64,000 nt of DNA from Holophagales bacterium (GCA_016716705.1 JADJVF010000038.1:19336-83335), one strand, 5' to 3'; positions 33,191 to 43,118 are shown, counted from the first letter of the stretch. The notes: generated by a model from the sequence alone, not told the origin. Translations and numbers: made by a program.

Positions 33191-34695
33191 CAGAGGCCTG
33201 GGGGGGGCATGGGATCCGGCAGGCCGGGTGGAGGCCTTTTCTTTTCCGGGAAGAACAGGGAGAAGAGGACGGCCATCGCGAAGGAGATGACGTAGCTGGC
33301 GAGCCTCTCCGAGACCCCGGTCGGCTGCTCGAGGAACGTCTTCCAGACGACGGTGGCCACCGTTCCGGTGATCAGCGAGGCGAAGACCCCCGCGCGGGAC
33401 AGCTTCTTCCAGAAGAGGAGGAGGATGAGGGCCGGCCCGAACGACGAGCCGATGCCCGACCAGGCGTACGACACGAGGCTGTAGACGGTGTCCCGCATCG
33501 TCAGCGCCAGGACGATGGCGACCGCCCCCACCGCGACCGTGACGGCCTGGTTCAGGTAGAGCATCCCCTTCGGGGACGTGGCCTTCTTCCTGAGGTTCGT
33601 GAAGATGTCTTCGGTGAAGGAGGCCGAGGAGACCGTCACCTCGGAAGAGGCCGTCGACATCATCGCGGAGACCACTCCCGACAGGAGGATCCCCGCGAGG
33701 ATCGGGCTCACGAGGGCGACGACCATGGCCGGAAGGATCTTCTCGGCATCGGTCGAGATCGCCGAGGCTCCGGCCCCGAGGAGCCCGCTCTTCACGAACG
33801 CCACGCCGAAAAGGCCTATCAGGATGGCCCCGGTGTAGGCGAAGAGAGTCCAGACGGTGGCCACCTGGATCGCCCGCCGGACCTCGCCCTTGCTGCGGAT
33901 CGCCATCATCCGCGTCAGGAGCTGCGGCTGCCCGGTATAGCCGAGCGCCCAGCTCAGGCCGCTCAGGACGAGGATCACCGCCGAGGAGCCGGTCATCCCG
34001 CGGGTCAGCGACAGGTAGTTCGGTCCGGCTTCCCGCAGCGCGCCGGCAATCGAGATGTCGTGGCTGGCCGCGATGAAGAGGGCAATGATCGGGAAAGCGA
34101 CGAGCGTGAAGATCATCAGGAGGGCCTGGAAGACGTCGGTCACGACGACCGCGATGAAGCCCCCCAGGCCGCAGTAGATCGTCACGACGATTGAGGCGAT
34201 GACGACTCCCCAGAAGGGATCGAGGCCGAACGTCCCCTGGAGCACCTTTCCGGAGCCGCTGAACTGCGCGGCGATGTAGAGCAGGAAGAAGAAGATCAGG
34301 ATGACGGACGAGAGCAGGGCGATCGGCTTCTCCGAGCCGGGAAACCTCCGGGCGAGAAGGCTCGACACGGTCATCGCGCCGGTCTCTTCGGTCTCCTGCC
34401 GAAGCCTTCCGGCCATGACCGTCCAGATGAAGAGGATGCCGAGGACGCAGCCCAGCGCGACCCAGACGGTGCTCAGCCCGTCGGCGTAGGCGTGCCCGGT
34501 CAGGCCGAGGAGCAGCCAGGCCGACTCGCCGGTGGCCCGCTCGGAGAGCGCGAGGGCCGTGCCGCCGAAACGGCCGCCCCCGAGGACGAACTCCCTGTGG
34601 GTCCTCGCTCCGCGCGAGTACCACCAGGCGATGAAGACCGTCGCCACCATGTAGAGGACGAAGACGGCAAGCATGCCGGCGAATATAGCGCGCAC
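33190..34695 (-). CDS. Sodium:solute symporter family protein, PutP-like
   Basis: Predicted 501-residue membrane protein with about 13 helices. Early SSS signature is present (FVLGGGRFGGTALALSERATGESAW), then YCGLGGFIAVVVTDVFQALL and GYTGQPQLLTRMMAIRS, the last being characteristic of the proline/sodium symporter subgroup. It imports proline or a related solute using the sodium gradient. The start could be ATG 34695 or the Met seven codons later. It ends overlapping the methyltransferase start, so the two genes are coupled; the reason is not apparent. Confidence 0.87.
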   Translation of the reverse strand: MRAIFAGMLAVFVLYMVATVFIAWWYSRGARTHREFVLGGGRFGGTALALSERATGESAWLLLGLTGHAYADGLSTVWVALGCVLGILFIWTVMAGRLRQETEETGAMTVSSLLARRFPGSEKPIALLSSVILIFFFLLYIAAQFSGSGKVLQGTFGLDPFWGVVIASIVVTIYCGLGGFIAVVVTDVFQALLMIFTLVAFPIIALFIAASHDISIAGALREAGPNYLSLTRGMTGSSAVILVLSGLSWALGYTGQPQLLTRMMAIRSKGEVRRAIQVATVWTLFAYTGAILIGLFGVAFVKSGLLGAGASAISTDAEKILPAMVVALVSPILAGILLSGVVSAMMSTASSEVTVSSASFTEDIFTNLRKKATSPKGMLYLNQAVTVAVGAVAIVLALTMRDTVYSLVSYAWSGIGSSFGPALILLLFWKKLSRAGVFASLITGTVATVVWKTFLEQPTGVSERLASYVISFAMAVLFSLFFPEKKRPPPGLPDPMPPPGL

Positions 34696-34762
34696 GGCCC
34701 GCGCGGCGGCCTCCAGCCCCGTCGGCCGGAGGCTCGCGCGGTGAGGTCCGGCCGGCTCCCGC

Positions 34763-35494
34763 TCAGCGGGTGAAGACGCCGTACGTGAAGCAGGGCGTCT
34801 CGTTCACCAGGGCGTTGTAGCTCTTCTGGAAGGTCCTCCCGACGTTCGGAGCCCAGGGGTCGTGGATGTGCAGAAGCGTGCCCAGGCCGGTCGGGTCGTC
34901 ATCGGTATCGAGGCCGTAGACCACCATCCTGTGCCCGGAAGAGCCTCGGCCCGCAACGTACTCGCCCGCGTTCCACAGCATCGAGAGCATGACCGGGCTG
35001 CTCCGGACCAGGCCCTTCAGGCCGGCCACCGTCCAGCTCTGCGGTGCGTGATACCGCAGGTTGTGGGCCCGGGCGAACTCCTGGTTGCCGGTCACGTTGT
35101 CGGCGCGCTCGGAGAAGTTGGCCGTCCCGCCGCTCCCGAGAATCAGGTGCGGCGGAGTCGCGGCGATGATCGCCGGGACCGTCGAGCCCTTTAGCATCGC
35201 GGTGGCCGCCGCCCAGCAGGTGCTGGGCGTGGGCTGGGGGATGAGGCGCACGGTGTGAACGGTCGGTGCCTGACGCGGGCCGCCGCGCAGGACGCACTGG
35301 GTGACGGGGCCCACCACGCCGTCGACCGTGATCCTGCGCTGGGCCTGGAAGGCGCGCACCGCCGCCAGCGTGTTGGGACCGAAGGCGCCGTCCGGAGTCA
35401 GGTTGGGGCTCGGGACGAGAGCCCGGTTCAAGGAGTTCTGGAGTTCGACAACATTTGGACCGGTCGAACCGGACCTGAGTGTGGGAACGCTCAT
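34763..35494 (-). CDS. Peptidoglycan-binding domain plus papain-like cysteine protease
   Basis: Predicted 243 residues in two domains. Residues 5-70 form a PG_binding_1 module (GSTGPNVVELQNSLNRAL, PDGAFGPNTLAAVRAFQ, VDGVVGPVTQ). Residues 80-243 look like a papain-fold protease of the C39/C70 kind: Cys in TPSTCWAAATAML, His in GSSGHRMVVYGLD and an Asp in LLHIHDPWAP give a plausible Cys-His-Asp triad. No signal peptide or membrane segment is visible, odd for a wall-targeting enzyme, so export by another route or an intracellular role is possible. It stands between the symporter and the AarF-like gene on the same strand with spacing over 60 bases. Confidence 0.75.
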   Translation of the reverse strand: MSVPTLRSGSTGPNVVELQNSLNRALVPSPNLTPDGAFGPNTLAAVRAFQAQRRITVDGVVGPVTQCVLRGGPRQAPTVHTVRLIPQPTPSTCWAAATAMLKGSTVPAIIAATPPHLILGSGGTANFSERADNVTGNQEFARAHNLRYHAPQSWTVAGLKGLVRSSPVMLSMLWNAGEYVAGRGSSGHRMVVYGLDTDDDPTGLGTLLHIHDPWAPNVGRTFQKSYNALVNETPCFTYGVFTR

Positions 35495-35633
35495 CGTGGT
35501 CTCCCCTCTGAAAAGCTAAGCGCCCTCGGCGAGAAGAGGGTGCGTGGTCTCTGTGATGGCCCGGCGGACGACGTGTGCCGCGGACGCTACAGGACCGGCC
35601 CGGTTCCGGCAAGACTTCGCGAGCCGCCTGCGT

Positions 35634-36941
35634 TTACGCGCCGACGTAGCGCTCCAGCGTCTTCCTCCACGGCCCTTCCGCGCGGAGGCGCGTCAGGTTC
35701 CCGAAGTGGCCGCCGACCGTCCGGTTGACGAAGACGATGTCGGGCGGGAAGCGGACGTCCCCCGCCTCGGCGAGGCTGCTGCGGGCCGCGTCGAACATGC
35801 GGGTCGCGACGGAGTCGTCCACGCCGAAACGGTAGGGCGGGGCGGAACGGAGGAGCTCGAGGACGAGCGTGGCCCAGGGCTCGACGAGGGCCAGGTCGAG
35901 CGGGCGGCCGTCCACCCGGTGCACTCCCATCTTCTTCAGAAGCTCGGGAAGCTCGTCGATCCGCCCGTCGAGCGCGGTGCGGCACATGCCGCGGTAGCCG
36001 CGCGCGAGCCTGAGAGGCACCTCCTTGATGCAGCCGAAGTCGAAGACGACGACGCGGCCGTCTCTGCGGAACGCGAAATTCGCCAGGTTCGGGTCGGCGT
36101 GGAGGAGGCGGTGCTCGAGGAGGCCGCGCAGGAGGAAGTCGAAGAGGACGAGCCCCCACTTGTCCTTCAGCTCCTGCGGCGTCGCGGCCGAGCAGGCTTC
36201 GTCGGGCGAAAGCCCTTCCTCGTACGTCGTCGTCAGGATGCGCGTCGTCGAGGCTTCTTCGATCACCCGTGGGATGACGATCTCGGGAACTCCGGCGTGG
36301 AGCTCGGTCATCCGGCGCATCCGCTCCGCCTCGTGGAGGTAGTCGAGCTCCTCGCGGAGCCGGGCCCGCAGCTCCTTCCAGATCGGCTCGAAGTCGACCT
36401 TCGAGACGAGGGCGACGACCGACTTCAGGACGCGGTAGAGGTTCCCGAGGTCCGCCTCGACGATCCGGTCGATGTTCGGATACTGGATCTTCACGGCGAC
36501 GTGCCGGCCGTCGCGCAGGACGGCGCGGTGGACCTGCCCGATGGAGGCCGCCGCGAACGCCTCCGGCTCGAAGCTCGCGAAGATCTGGAGCGGGTCGCCC
36601 AGCTCCTCGGCGAGCTGATCCTCGACCATCGAGAGCGGCAGGCTCGGCGTCTCCCCCTGCAGCGACCGGAGGACGACGGCGACCTCCGGCGGCAGGAACG
36701 CGTCCTGAAGGCTGAGCATCTGCCCCACCTTCATCGCCGCCCCCTTCAGCTCCCCCAGCGTCGCGACGAGGCGATGCGCGTTCTTCACGAGGTCCGCCGT
36801 CCGCAGCGCCTCGCGCGCGGGGGCGGAGCGGCCGATTCCCGAAAGGCGCGACGCGACCGTCGAGGCGCCCGCGCGGGCGGCGAGGCTCCCCAGCTCGAAG
36901 AGCCGGCCGAGGGGTGAGGTCTTGGGAGGGCGGCGGGTCAT
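35634..36941 (-). CDS. AarF/ABC1/UbiB family atypical kinase
   Basis: Predicted 435 residues. The family KxGQ motif is present (ELKGAAMKVGQMLSLQDAF), then AAASIGQVHRAVLRDGRHVA with VKIQYPNIDR, the catalytic-loop analogue HADPNLANFAF and metal-binding FDFGCIKEV. Members are ADCK/COQ8-like proteins that support quinone synthesis or lipid homeostasis. I chose the Met at 36941 (MTRRPPKTSPLG) over one 18 codons upstream, as the conserved part starts well inside. There is no quinone gene nearby to define its job. Confidence 0.85.
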   Translation of the reverse strand: MTRRPPKTSPLGRLFELGSLAARAGASTVASRLSGIGRSAPAREALRTADLVKNAHRLVATLGELKGAAMKVGQMLSLQDAFLPPEVAVVLRSLQGETPSLPLSMVEDQLAEELGDPLQIFASFEPEAFAAASIGQVHRAVLRDGRHVAVKIQYPNIDRIVEADLGNLYRVLKSVVALVSKVDFEPIWKELRARLREELDYLHEAERMRRMTELHAGVPEIVIPRVIEEASTTRILTTTYEEGLSPDEACSAATPQELKDKWGLVLFDFLLRGLLEHRLLHADPNLANFAFRRDGRVVVFDFGCIKEVPLRLARGYRGMCRTALDGRIDELPELLKKMGVHRVDGRPLDLALVEPWATLVLELLRSAPPYRFGVDDSVATRMFDAARSSLAEAGDVRFPPDIVFVNRTVGGHFGNLTRLRAEGPWRKTLERYVGA

Positions 36942-37073
36942 CGGGGGCGAGTTTGACTCATCCGGGGGCGGTAGGCCTGACCGTTCGTGCACCACGCGAG
37001 GTGTCCGGCCACCCGGACGGACCCCTCGAATCGAAACTGACGGACCGCGAAATCTCCGGACAGCCTGGCGCTA

Positions 37074-38312
37074 CTAGTCCTCGACCCAGCGCGCCAGCCC
37101 GATTACATAGCCGGTCCCCGGGTTCCGCCGGTAGGTGAACGACGGGAACCCCTGAGGGTCGAGAACCAGGTGCGTAAGCCAGTTGGAGGCGACCGTTTCG
37201 ACGAGCTCGGTGGTCCAGGCCCCGGGACCGACCCGCCGGGCAAAGCGAACCTCCTTGTAGGCCGCGACATAGCTGACGATCGGCCCGGCCGAGTCGAAGG
37301 CAAGGCTCGAGCAGTTGCCGCTGGCAACCGTCTCGACGACCCAGCTGGAGCCGTCCCACTGGACGTAGCGAATCGTGCCGTTGCCGTGAACCATCACGGG
37401 GTTGCCCGAGGCGTCGAACGCAAGCGACGCGAAGACGCCGTACCCGACCACTCCCGTTTCCACGACCTCAGTCTTCCAGGCCGTTCCGTTCCACCGGGCC
37501 AGCTTCAACGTGTCGTACGAACCGTTCCGGTCCGAATCGAACGCGTAGGCAATCGCCGGACGGCCCGAGGGGTCGAAAGCGAGAGAGTAGTAACCACCCC
37601 CGTAGGCTGAGTCGACGACCTGGATGACCCAGGAGCTTCCATTCTTCTTCGCGAAGCGCGTACTCCCCTTCCCTGCCGTGGAGCGATAGGCGATCGCGGG
37701 TGTTCCGTCCGGCGCGTAGGCGAGCGACGCGAATTCGTTCGTCGCGTTGGATTTCTCGATCGTCTCGAGCTTCCACGCGGCGCCCGTCCAGTGCGCAAAG
37801 ACGAGCTTCGTGTCTCCCCAGCTGACCGAGGGGTTTCGGTCGACAGGATCGAAGGCCAGGTCGATCCCGGTCCCGCCGCTGCCGACCGTCTCGATCGCCC
37901 ACGACGCACCGTTCCACCGTGCGAGCTTCGCGAAGCCGCTGACGGAGAAGGCGATCGCCGGGTTCCCCGAGAGGGGGTCATATGCCAGTGCGTTGTAGTA
38001 GGCCCCCGTCACAGGCGTCGTGTGGAGCTCCCAGTGATGCCCGTCGGTCATCGTGACGTTCGCGGCGTCGGGGAGCCCGGCCACGGCGGCCGCCTGGTCC
38101 CAGGCTTCCGCGGATTGGACGCCGGTCATCGACGCGAAGAGCTTCTCCATCGTCTGCGCCTCCGCACCGCCTGCCGGGCCGGGAGCCGACGCCTGTGAGG
38201 CGGCGAGACTTCGGTTCGATACGGCGGACGGAGGTGCATCCGACCCCGCGAGCGCGAGGAGGCTCGCGGAAGCTATGCCAAGGGCGAGCAGTGATTTCTG
38301 GAAAGCGTTCAT
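37074..38312 (-). CDS. Secreted beta-propeller-like repeat protein
   Basis: Predicted 412 residues with signal peptide MNAFQKSLLALGIASASLLA. From about residue 95 onward it consists of about six repeats of roughly 50 residues with the pattern SLAFDPSGRPAIAYAF followed by LKLARWNGTAWKTEVVE. Such Asp/Trp-containing repeats suggest a beta-propeller. Function is unknown. The repeat unit is shared with the C-terminal part of the next gene (38506-40232). ATG at 38312 is preceded by AAAGGAGAG. Confidence 0.75.
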   Translation of the reverse strand: MNAFQKSLLALGIASASLLALAGSDAPPSAVSNRSLAASQASAPGPAGGAEAQTMEKLFASMTGVQSAEAWDQAAAVAGLPDAANVTMTDGHHWELHTTPVTGAYYNALAYDPLSGNPAIAFSVSGFAKLARWNGASWAIETVGSGGTGIDLAFDPVDRNPSVSWGDTKLVFAHWTGAAWKLETIEKSNATNEFASLAYAPDGTPAIAYRSTAGKGSTRFAKKNGSSWVIQVVDSAYGGGYYSLAFDPSGRPAIAYAFDSDRNGSYDTLKLARWNGTAWKTEVVETGVVGYGVFASLAFDASGNPVMVHGNGTIRYVQWDGSSWVVETVASGNCSSLAFDSAGPIVSYVAAYKEVRFARRVGPGAWTTELVETVASNWLTHLVLDPQGFPSFTYRRNPGTGYVIGLARWVED

Positions 38313-38505
38313 CTCGGACTCTCCTTTCCGGCAGAGGCTCTGCCTCTGCTGCCTTCGTGAAGCTCAGTACGACGTCGGGTGCGTGGTGTGGTCTGCGTCT
38401 CCAGGGTCATGCGTCTCCAGGGTCAGGTCCGTGTTCCGTGTCCAATGGAAGCGGAACGGGCGGCGCTCGCCTCTCGTTGTCGCCTTCGCGCCGGCCGCCG
38501 CCACC

Positions 38506-40232
38506 TCACTGGCACTTCCGACGGGCGAAACCGATGCCACGCACGCCCTTCACCAAGCGACTGTACGAGGCGGCCATCTGGCCCTCCGAGTCGCGCGCGA
38601 GCCAGGGGGAGGAAACAGAGTCCGTTTGGTCAAACGGCTCGGCGTGCCACTCGCCGTCCGTGGATCTCTCGGCCATCCAGAGCCTGCCGGCGCTTCCGAA
38701 GCTGACGAGCGGCCTCCCAGCGAGGTCGAAGACGAGGCTGATTCCCGTGATCGTCTTCGTTTCGGGCGCCACGATTTCCCGCTGCCATTCGTGGCCGTCC
38801 CACCGGATGAGCTCGACGCCCACTCCGTAGTTTCTGTGAGCGATCGCTGGCCGCCCTGACGGGTCGAAAGCCAGGTCCAGATACCAGCCCACTGTGCTCT
38901 CCCCCGGTTTCGAGACGAGGCGTTCGATCTGCCACTGTCCGCCGCGCTTTCGGGCGAGCACGACCTCCGTTCCACCGACGGAATAGGCAATCGCGGGGTT
39001 CCCGTCGGGGTCGTAGGCGAGGGAGTTGAACCAGCCCCCGCTCGGGTCGACGGCTTCGGTTGTCCAGGTCGATCCGGTCTTCGCCGCGAACCGAAGCCCG
39101 GCATCCCCGGGCGTGTAGCTCACGGAAGGAGCGCCGCCCCGTCCGAAAGCCGCAGAGGTGAAGTTGTAGAGGTCGAGCCTGTCGTCGACGGTCTCGACCC
39201 TCCAGCTGGAGCCCGTCCAGTGTGTGAGATCGAGTGTCCCAGAGCTGGTGACGCTCGAGCTGGAGATGAAGGACGGATGTGCGTCGGAGGGGTCAAATCC
39301 GAGGAACCCGCCTCTGCCCGGAATCGAGCCCTGGACGTTCCAGGACGAAGATCCCGGATCCCACCTGGCCAGTTTCGTCTGCGGCAAGCCTCCCGGCACC
39401 TCGTAGCCGATTGCAGGCCGGCCTTCCAGGTCGTACGCGAGGACGGGTGAGTAGGCCGAAGCGGACTCGTTCAGCGTCGAAAGCTCCCAGGTGCAGGACT
39501 TCGTTTCTGCCGTTGCCACCATCGGCACGTAGGCCCCGTCTCCCGTCCTCTCACCTGGGGCGCCGCCATCGTTGACGACCGCGTAGGCGACCCACGGAGC
39601 CGAGCCGGAGGTTCGCGTCACGCGCACCCACCCGTTCCCAACGCCCCGGCTCCCGAGGAACCCGGAGTACTGGTGCCAGGCCCCGGGCTCGAGAGCGATC
39701 GTCTCGGGGTCGCCGCGGGCAAGGCCTCCAGCATCACCGTCGAAGGCCTGAATCTCCAGTGTCACCGCTCCCCCGCCGTCAGCACCCGCATTCGCAACGG
39801 CCACGTTGGTCCGGTTTTCCGCATCGGCTCGCAGCCCGTACACATAGGACTCCGCCGACGCCTCCTGACCCGAGTAGATCCCCGGGGTGAAGAGCCCGAA
39901 CTGCCCCCCGACCGAGCACTTGGCAGCCGTCCGCGCCCCGGCGAAGACGTTGGCCAGCGTCGTCCCTGCCACGCTGACCCGCAGCGTTCCTGCAAAGCTG
40001 GCCGCGCCTCGGGCGCCGATCTTCACGCCCTTGCCGCGCAGGTAGTCGAGGGCATCCGGGATGATGAGCTGCGTCGCGGGGCCGAGGTGACGGTGGAGGT
40101 GCCCCGGGCGAGGCACGTCGCGAGGCTCTCCACATAGCCCAGCGTCAGCGCCGGCCGGGAGGGCGCCCGGTTGGTCAGGACGAGCTCGCTGACGAAGCCA
40201 GAGGTGGTCTCCACCAGGACCGGAACGGTCAT
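38506..40232 (-). CDS. Surface-type protein: beta-sandwich domain plus propeller repeats, frameshifted
   Basis: Begins MTVPVLVETTSGFVSELVLT at 40232, the same kind of domain that begins the upstream gene (LFVPIILSSSGAGGSFFTSE). One G is missing at 40086-40087; corrected, the frame joins TLGPATQLIIPDALDYLRGK and runs to 38506 (about 575 residues). After the N-terminal domain (with VYGLRADAENRTNVAVANAG) come propeller repeats like those of the 37074 gene (LAYDPDGNPAIAYSVGG, LDLAFDPSGRPAIAH). It has no signal peptide of its own, and its ATG lies in the TGATG at the upstream stop, so it may really be the second half of one longer exported protein separated by a frameshift near 40235. Confidence 0.65.
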
Positions 40233-41080
40233 CAGGCCGCCGGAGGGTGCCGCAGAATCGCCGGGACGAAGGAGCCGTCACTCGTCCCGTTGCAGTTGAC
40301 GACGGCGTACGCCCCGAACACGCCCGCTCCCCCGATCTTCTCGACGGTCACCCAGCCGTCACTGATCCCGGTGCCGTCGAAGACGAAGCTCACCTGCTGC
40401 CAGCCGAAGGCCGGCAGGTCCAGGGCCGCCTCCTTCACGAACGACGCGCCCGAGCCTTTGCCGGAGTGCACCGTCACCCTGACCGCGACGGGCTCCGACG
40501 CCGGGTTGTAGACGGCGACGTTCGAGCGGTCCCCGCTCGTCGCCCGAAGGCCGTAGAGCGTCGTCTCCGTCGTCGTGCCGGTGGACGGGAGGATGCCCGG
40601 ATAGGCGAGCCCCGCGGCGCCGGACGGTAAGGGAGGTGCCGTTCGGGTCGTCGTCCGGACGGTCACGGCCGCGGCGTCCGGGGACGAGAGGCCGGTGAAG
40701 ATCGCTTGAGGGTTCCGCCCCGGTCCGGCCCAGGAGGTATCGGAACCCCCGCGCCCGCGCAGGTAGGCGATCGCGTCGGGGATCACCTTCTGCTGGCCGG
40801 AGAGGAGCGTCTCGATGCAGCTCCCCTCCCCTCCTCCGAAGGCCGCCGTATACCGAAGCTCGACCGTCGCAGCGGTCGTCCCCCTGTTCGTCAGCGTCAA
40901 CTCGGACGTGAAGAACGAGCCGCCAGCGCCGGAGCTCGACAGGATGATCGGGACGAACAGGGTCGCACTCGCGCACTCCGCAAACGCAGGAAGGGTCGCA
41001 GCTCCTAGGGCGGCCGCTACGGTGAGAACCAGGACTATGCGACTCAGAACCTGATGTCGGTCCGGATGTCCGCTTTTCAT
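40232..41080 (-). CDS. Exported beta-rich protein, possibly N-terminal half of a longer surface protein
   Basis: Predicted 282 residues with signal peptide (IVLVLTVAAALGAATLPAFA). The mature part has the pattern FFTSELTLTNRGTTAATVEL, IPDAIAYLRGRGGS and TTLYGLRATSGDRSNVAVYN, which recurs in the following gene, so the two form a tandem domain pair. ATG at 41080 has AGGAGG nine bases upstream. The stop at 40232 falls exactly where the protein would be expected to run on into the next domain, so an error or real split is possible. Confidence 0.7.
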   Translation of the reverse strand: MKSGHPDRHQVLSRIVLVLTVAAALGAATLPAFAECASATLFVPIILSSSGAGGSFFTSELTLTNRGTTAATVELRYTAAFGGGEGSCIETLLSGQQKVIPDAIAYLRGRGGSDTSWAGPGRNPQAIFTGLSSPDAAAVTVRTTTRTAPPLPSGAAGLAYPGILPSTGTTTETTLYGLRATSGDRSNVAVYNPASEPVAVRVTVHSGKGSGASFVKEAALDLPAFGWQQVSFVFDGTGISDGWVTVEKIGGAGVFGAYAVVNCNGTSDGSFVPAILRHPPAA

Positions 41081-41246
41081 CGAAGTCATCCTCCTGGGCA
41101 CCTGGCGCGCCCTCCGTCGGCTGGCAGCCGACGGGGAACTCTTCGTCTCCACCCGGACGCTCGGGCCGCCCAAGGGCGGCCGCCGCGGTTCGTGACAGGC
41201 CACGCCAGCGGCTTCCCGGGGCCGCTGGCCCCACGAAGAGTCCACG

Positions 41247-42344
41247 TTATGGCGTTATCGGTTTCCAGTCGGGATAGTCCACGAGGTACGGTTTGTTCGA
41301 GGCAATCAGCTTCAACGAGAACGGTGAGAGCGTGATCACCTGGATTCCGTCCATGTCGTCGACGAGTTGAGTGTCGTCCGCCGACCACTGGGGCATCGCA
41401 AAGCGGTACGAACTGCCGCTCACGACATACGACGACGAGGCGATTGCCTGGGTACCGAAGTCGACCTCGTATCGGATCAGGCCCGTCGTCCCGTCGGATG
41501 CGTTCGTCCTCAGGACCAGGGAGTCGCTCCATCGTGCCCACGAGGTCGGCCAGTAGGTCCCGAGGAAGGTCAGCTCCGGAGGCGCGAAGGGCCAACTCGA
41601 AACCACCGCGGGGACTCCGGAATCGAATCCGATATCGAGGACCATGAATGCCTTGGGTCGGTCCGGCAGCCCCAGTTGGGTGCGGAGGGCCGAGATATGG
41701 AGACCGTCCCGAGACCAGGCCGAAAGGTTCCCACGGTAGTCATTCTGCGGGTTCAGGTCGCAGCTGAGGCAGACGGGCGAACCGACGAGAACCGGGGAGA
41801 CGCCCAGGCTCACGTGGACGGCCCAGAGGTTTCGCACGAGGGCGGTCGTCTCCCCCGGAGGCGGCGTCACGATGCACCCGTCCTGGTCGCGCGAATCGCT
41901 GTAGACGAGCCAGTACCCCCCGGAGGCAGGCGGCGTTCGCCATCCCAGGATCGACGATCCTGAGCAGAACGTGGCGACATCCGAGCTCGCCGAGCCGTCC
42001 GCCTTGATGACTCGGATCCTGCTGCCCGTCGAGGTGACGGTCGAGAACGCGATCCACTGGCCGTCCGGGGCCCACTCCGGGATCTTGTGAAAGACCCCTG
42101 TCGCGCCGGCCAGCAGGACCGTCTTGCTCGACCCGTCCTTCTTCATGAGCATCAGATCCTGGGGGCCGTTCGTGTAGTCCTTCGCCCGCGTGTAGACGAT
42201 CTCGCAGGTCGTACAACTCGTCGGCGCAGGCGTCGGTGTGGGCGTCGGCGTGGGCTTCGGAGGCTTCGCCGCCACGGTGAAATCCAACGAGAGAAGCCCC
42301 GCCAGCAGCCCGACGCCGAGTGGGGATCCGATGACCTTTCGCAT
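41247..42344 (-). CDS. Secreted TolB-like beta-propeller protein
   Basis: Predicted 365 residues. A signal peptide (VIGSPLGVGLLAGLLSLDF) is followed by a Thr-Pro repeat linker (KPTPTPTPTPAPT) and Cys pair CTTC, then WD40-like/TolB-type blades (IPEWAPDGQWIAFST, LSAWSRDGLHISALR, MPQWSADDTQLVDDMDG). Such proteins bind partners in the periplasm or outside. The Met at 42344 is preceded by AAGGAGG. It is divergent from the sigma-factor operon. Confidence 0.72.
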   Translation of the reverse strand: MRKVIGSPLGVGLLAGLLSLDFTVAAKPPKPTPTPTPTPAPTSCTTCEIVYTRAKDYTNGPQDLMLMKKDGSSKTVLLAGATGVFHKIPEWAPDGQWIAFSTVTSTGSRIRVIKADGSASSDVATFCSGSSILGWRTPPASGGYWLVYSDSRDQDGCIVTPPPGETTALVRNLWAVHVSLGVSPVLVGSPVCLSCDLNPQNDYRGNLSAWSRDGLHISALRTQLGLPDRPKAFMVLDIGFDSGVPAVVSSWPFAPPELTFLGTYWPTSWARWSDSLVLRTNASDGTTGLIRYEVDFGTQAIASSSYVVSGSSYRFAMPQWSADDTQLVDDMDGIQVITLSPFSLKLIASNKPYLVDYPDWKPITP

Positions 42345-42493
42345 TTGGACCTCCTTGGGCCGGACGGTCGAGGTGTTCGGCTGGAACGTCCCCGGGCAAC
42401 CGGGCCATCGCTCCCGGCGGAGGCCTGTCGTCGATCCGGCTCTTTCAAAGGCTGAAGTGGTCGACGGGCGCTGTTCGTGACAGCCCGGGCGCA

Positions 42494-42499
42494 TATAAT
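42494..42499 (+). promoter_or_regulatory. Perfect -10 element before the sigma-factor operon
   Basis: TATAAT occurs 33 bases before the sigma-factor start codon, in otherwise very G+C-rich DNA. The -35 region is weak (CTGTTC at 17 bases). It probably drives the sigma/anti-sigma/CHAT operon, perhaps with an activator. Confidence 0.45.
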
Positions 42500-42531
42500 T
42501 CTGGAAGGACTTCAAACAAGGACGTGCCGGG

Positions 42532-43092
42532 ATGGACTCCGTGGCACCTGCCGACCTCGCGAGACTGACCGAGCGAATTCGGTCCGGGGAAGGTGCGGCC
42601 GACGAAGAGCTGGCCACTCGCTTCCACGAGAAGGCTTTCCTGATGGCGCTCGCCCGCACGCGGGACCGCGAGGCGGCTCGTGACCTCGCCCAGGAGACGA
42701 TGCTCATCGTCCTCCGGGCGGTTCGCGAGGGACGGGTACTCGACCCCGGGAGGCTCGCCGGCTACGTCTGCGGCACGGCCCGAAACCTCGTTCGGGAACA
42801 CCTGCGGTCGAAGCAACCGCGGACCGATCCCGTCGGGCCCGACCCGCCTCCCGTCTCCGACCCGGAGCAGGAGGCCGTGCAGTCCGAGCGCCAGTTCCTC
42901 GTCCGGCGGGTCCTTCGGAGCCTCCGCCAGCCCGATCGGCTCGTCCTTATCATGACGCTGGTGGACGGGCTGGCCCCCGCCGAGATCGCCGATCGGCTCG
43001 GAATCCGGCCCGACACCGTCCGCCAGAGAAAGACGCGAGCTCTTCGTAGGGCCCGGGTGCTCCTCGAGGAAGTGTCACGAACCTCACCCTGA
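42532..43092 (+). CDS. RNA polymerase sigma factor, ECF-like sigma-70
   Basis: Predicted 186 residues with region 2 (MALARTRDREAARDLAQETM onward, about 42-110) and region 4 helix-turn-helix (LAPAEIADRLGIRPDTVRQR, about 148-170), and no region 1 or 3: an ECF sigma factor. The gene begins 33 bases after a perfect -10 box and is followed after 26 bases by a putative anti-sigma factor with a zinc-binding motif. Together they probably sense an envelope signal and control the CHAT protein gene and other targets. Confidence 0.88.
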   Translation: MDSVAPADLARLTERIRSGEGAADEELATRFHEKAFLMALARTRDREAARDLAQETMLIVLRAVREGRVLDPGRLAGYVCGTARNLVREHLRSKQPRTDPVGPDPPPVSDPEQEAVQSERQFLVRRVLRSLRQPDRLVLIMTLVDGLAPAEIADRLGIRPDTVRQRKTRALRRARVLLEEVSRTSP

Positions 43093-43118
43093 GCGCACGT
43101 TATTCCGAGAGGAGATTC

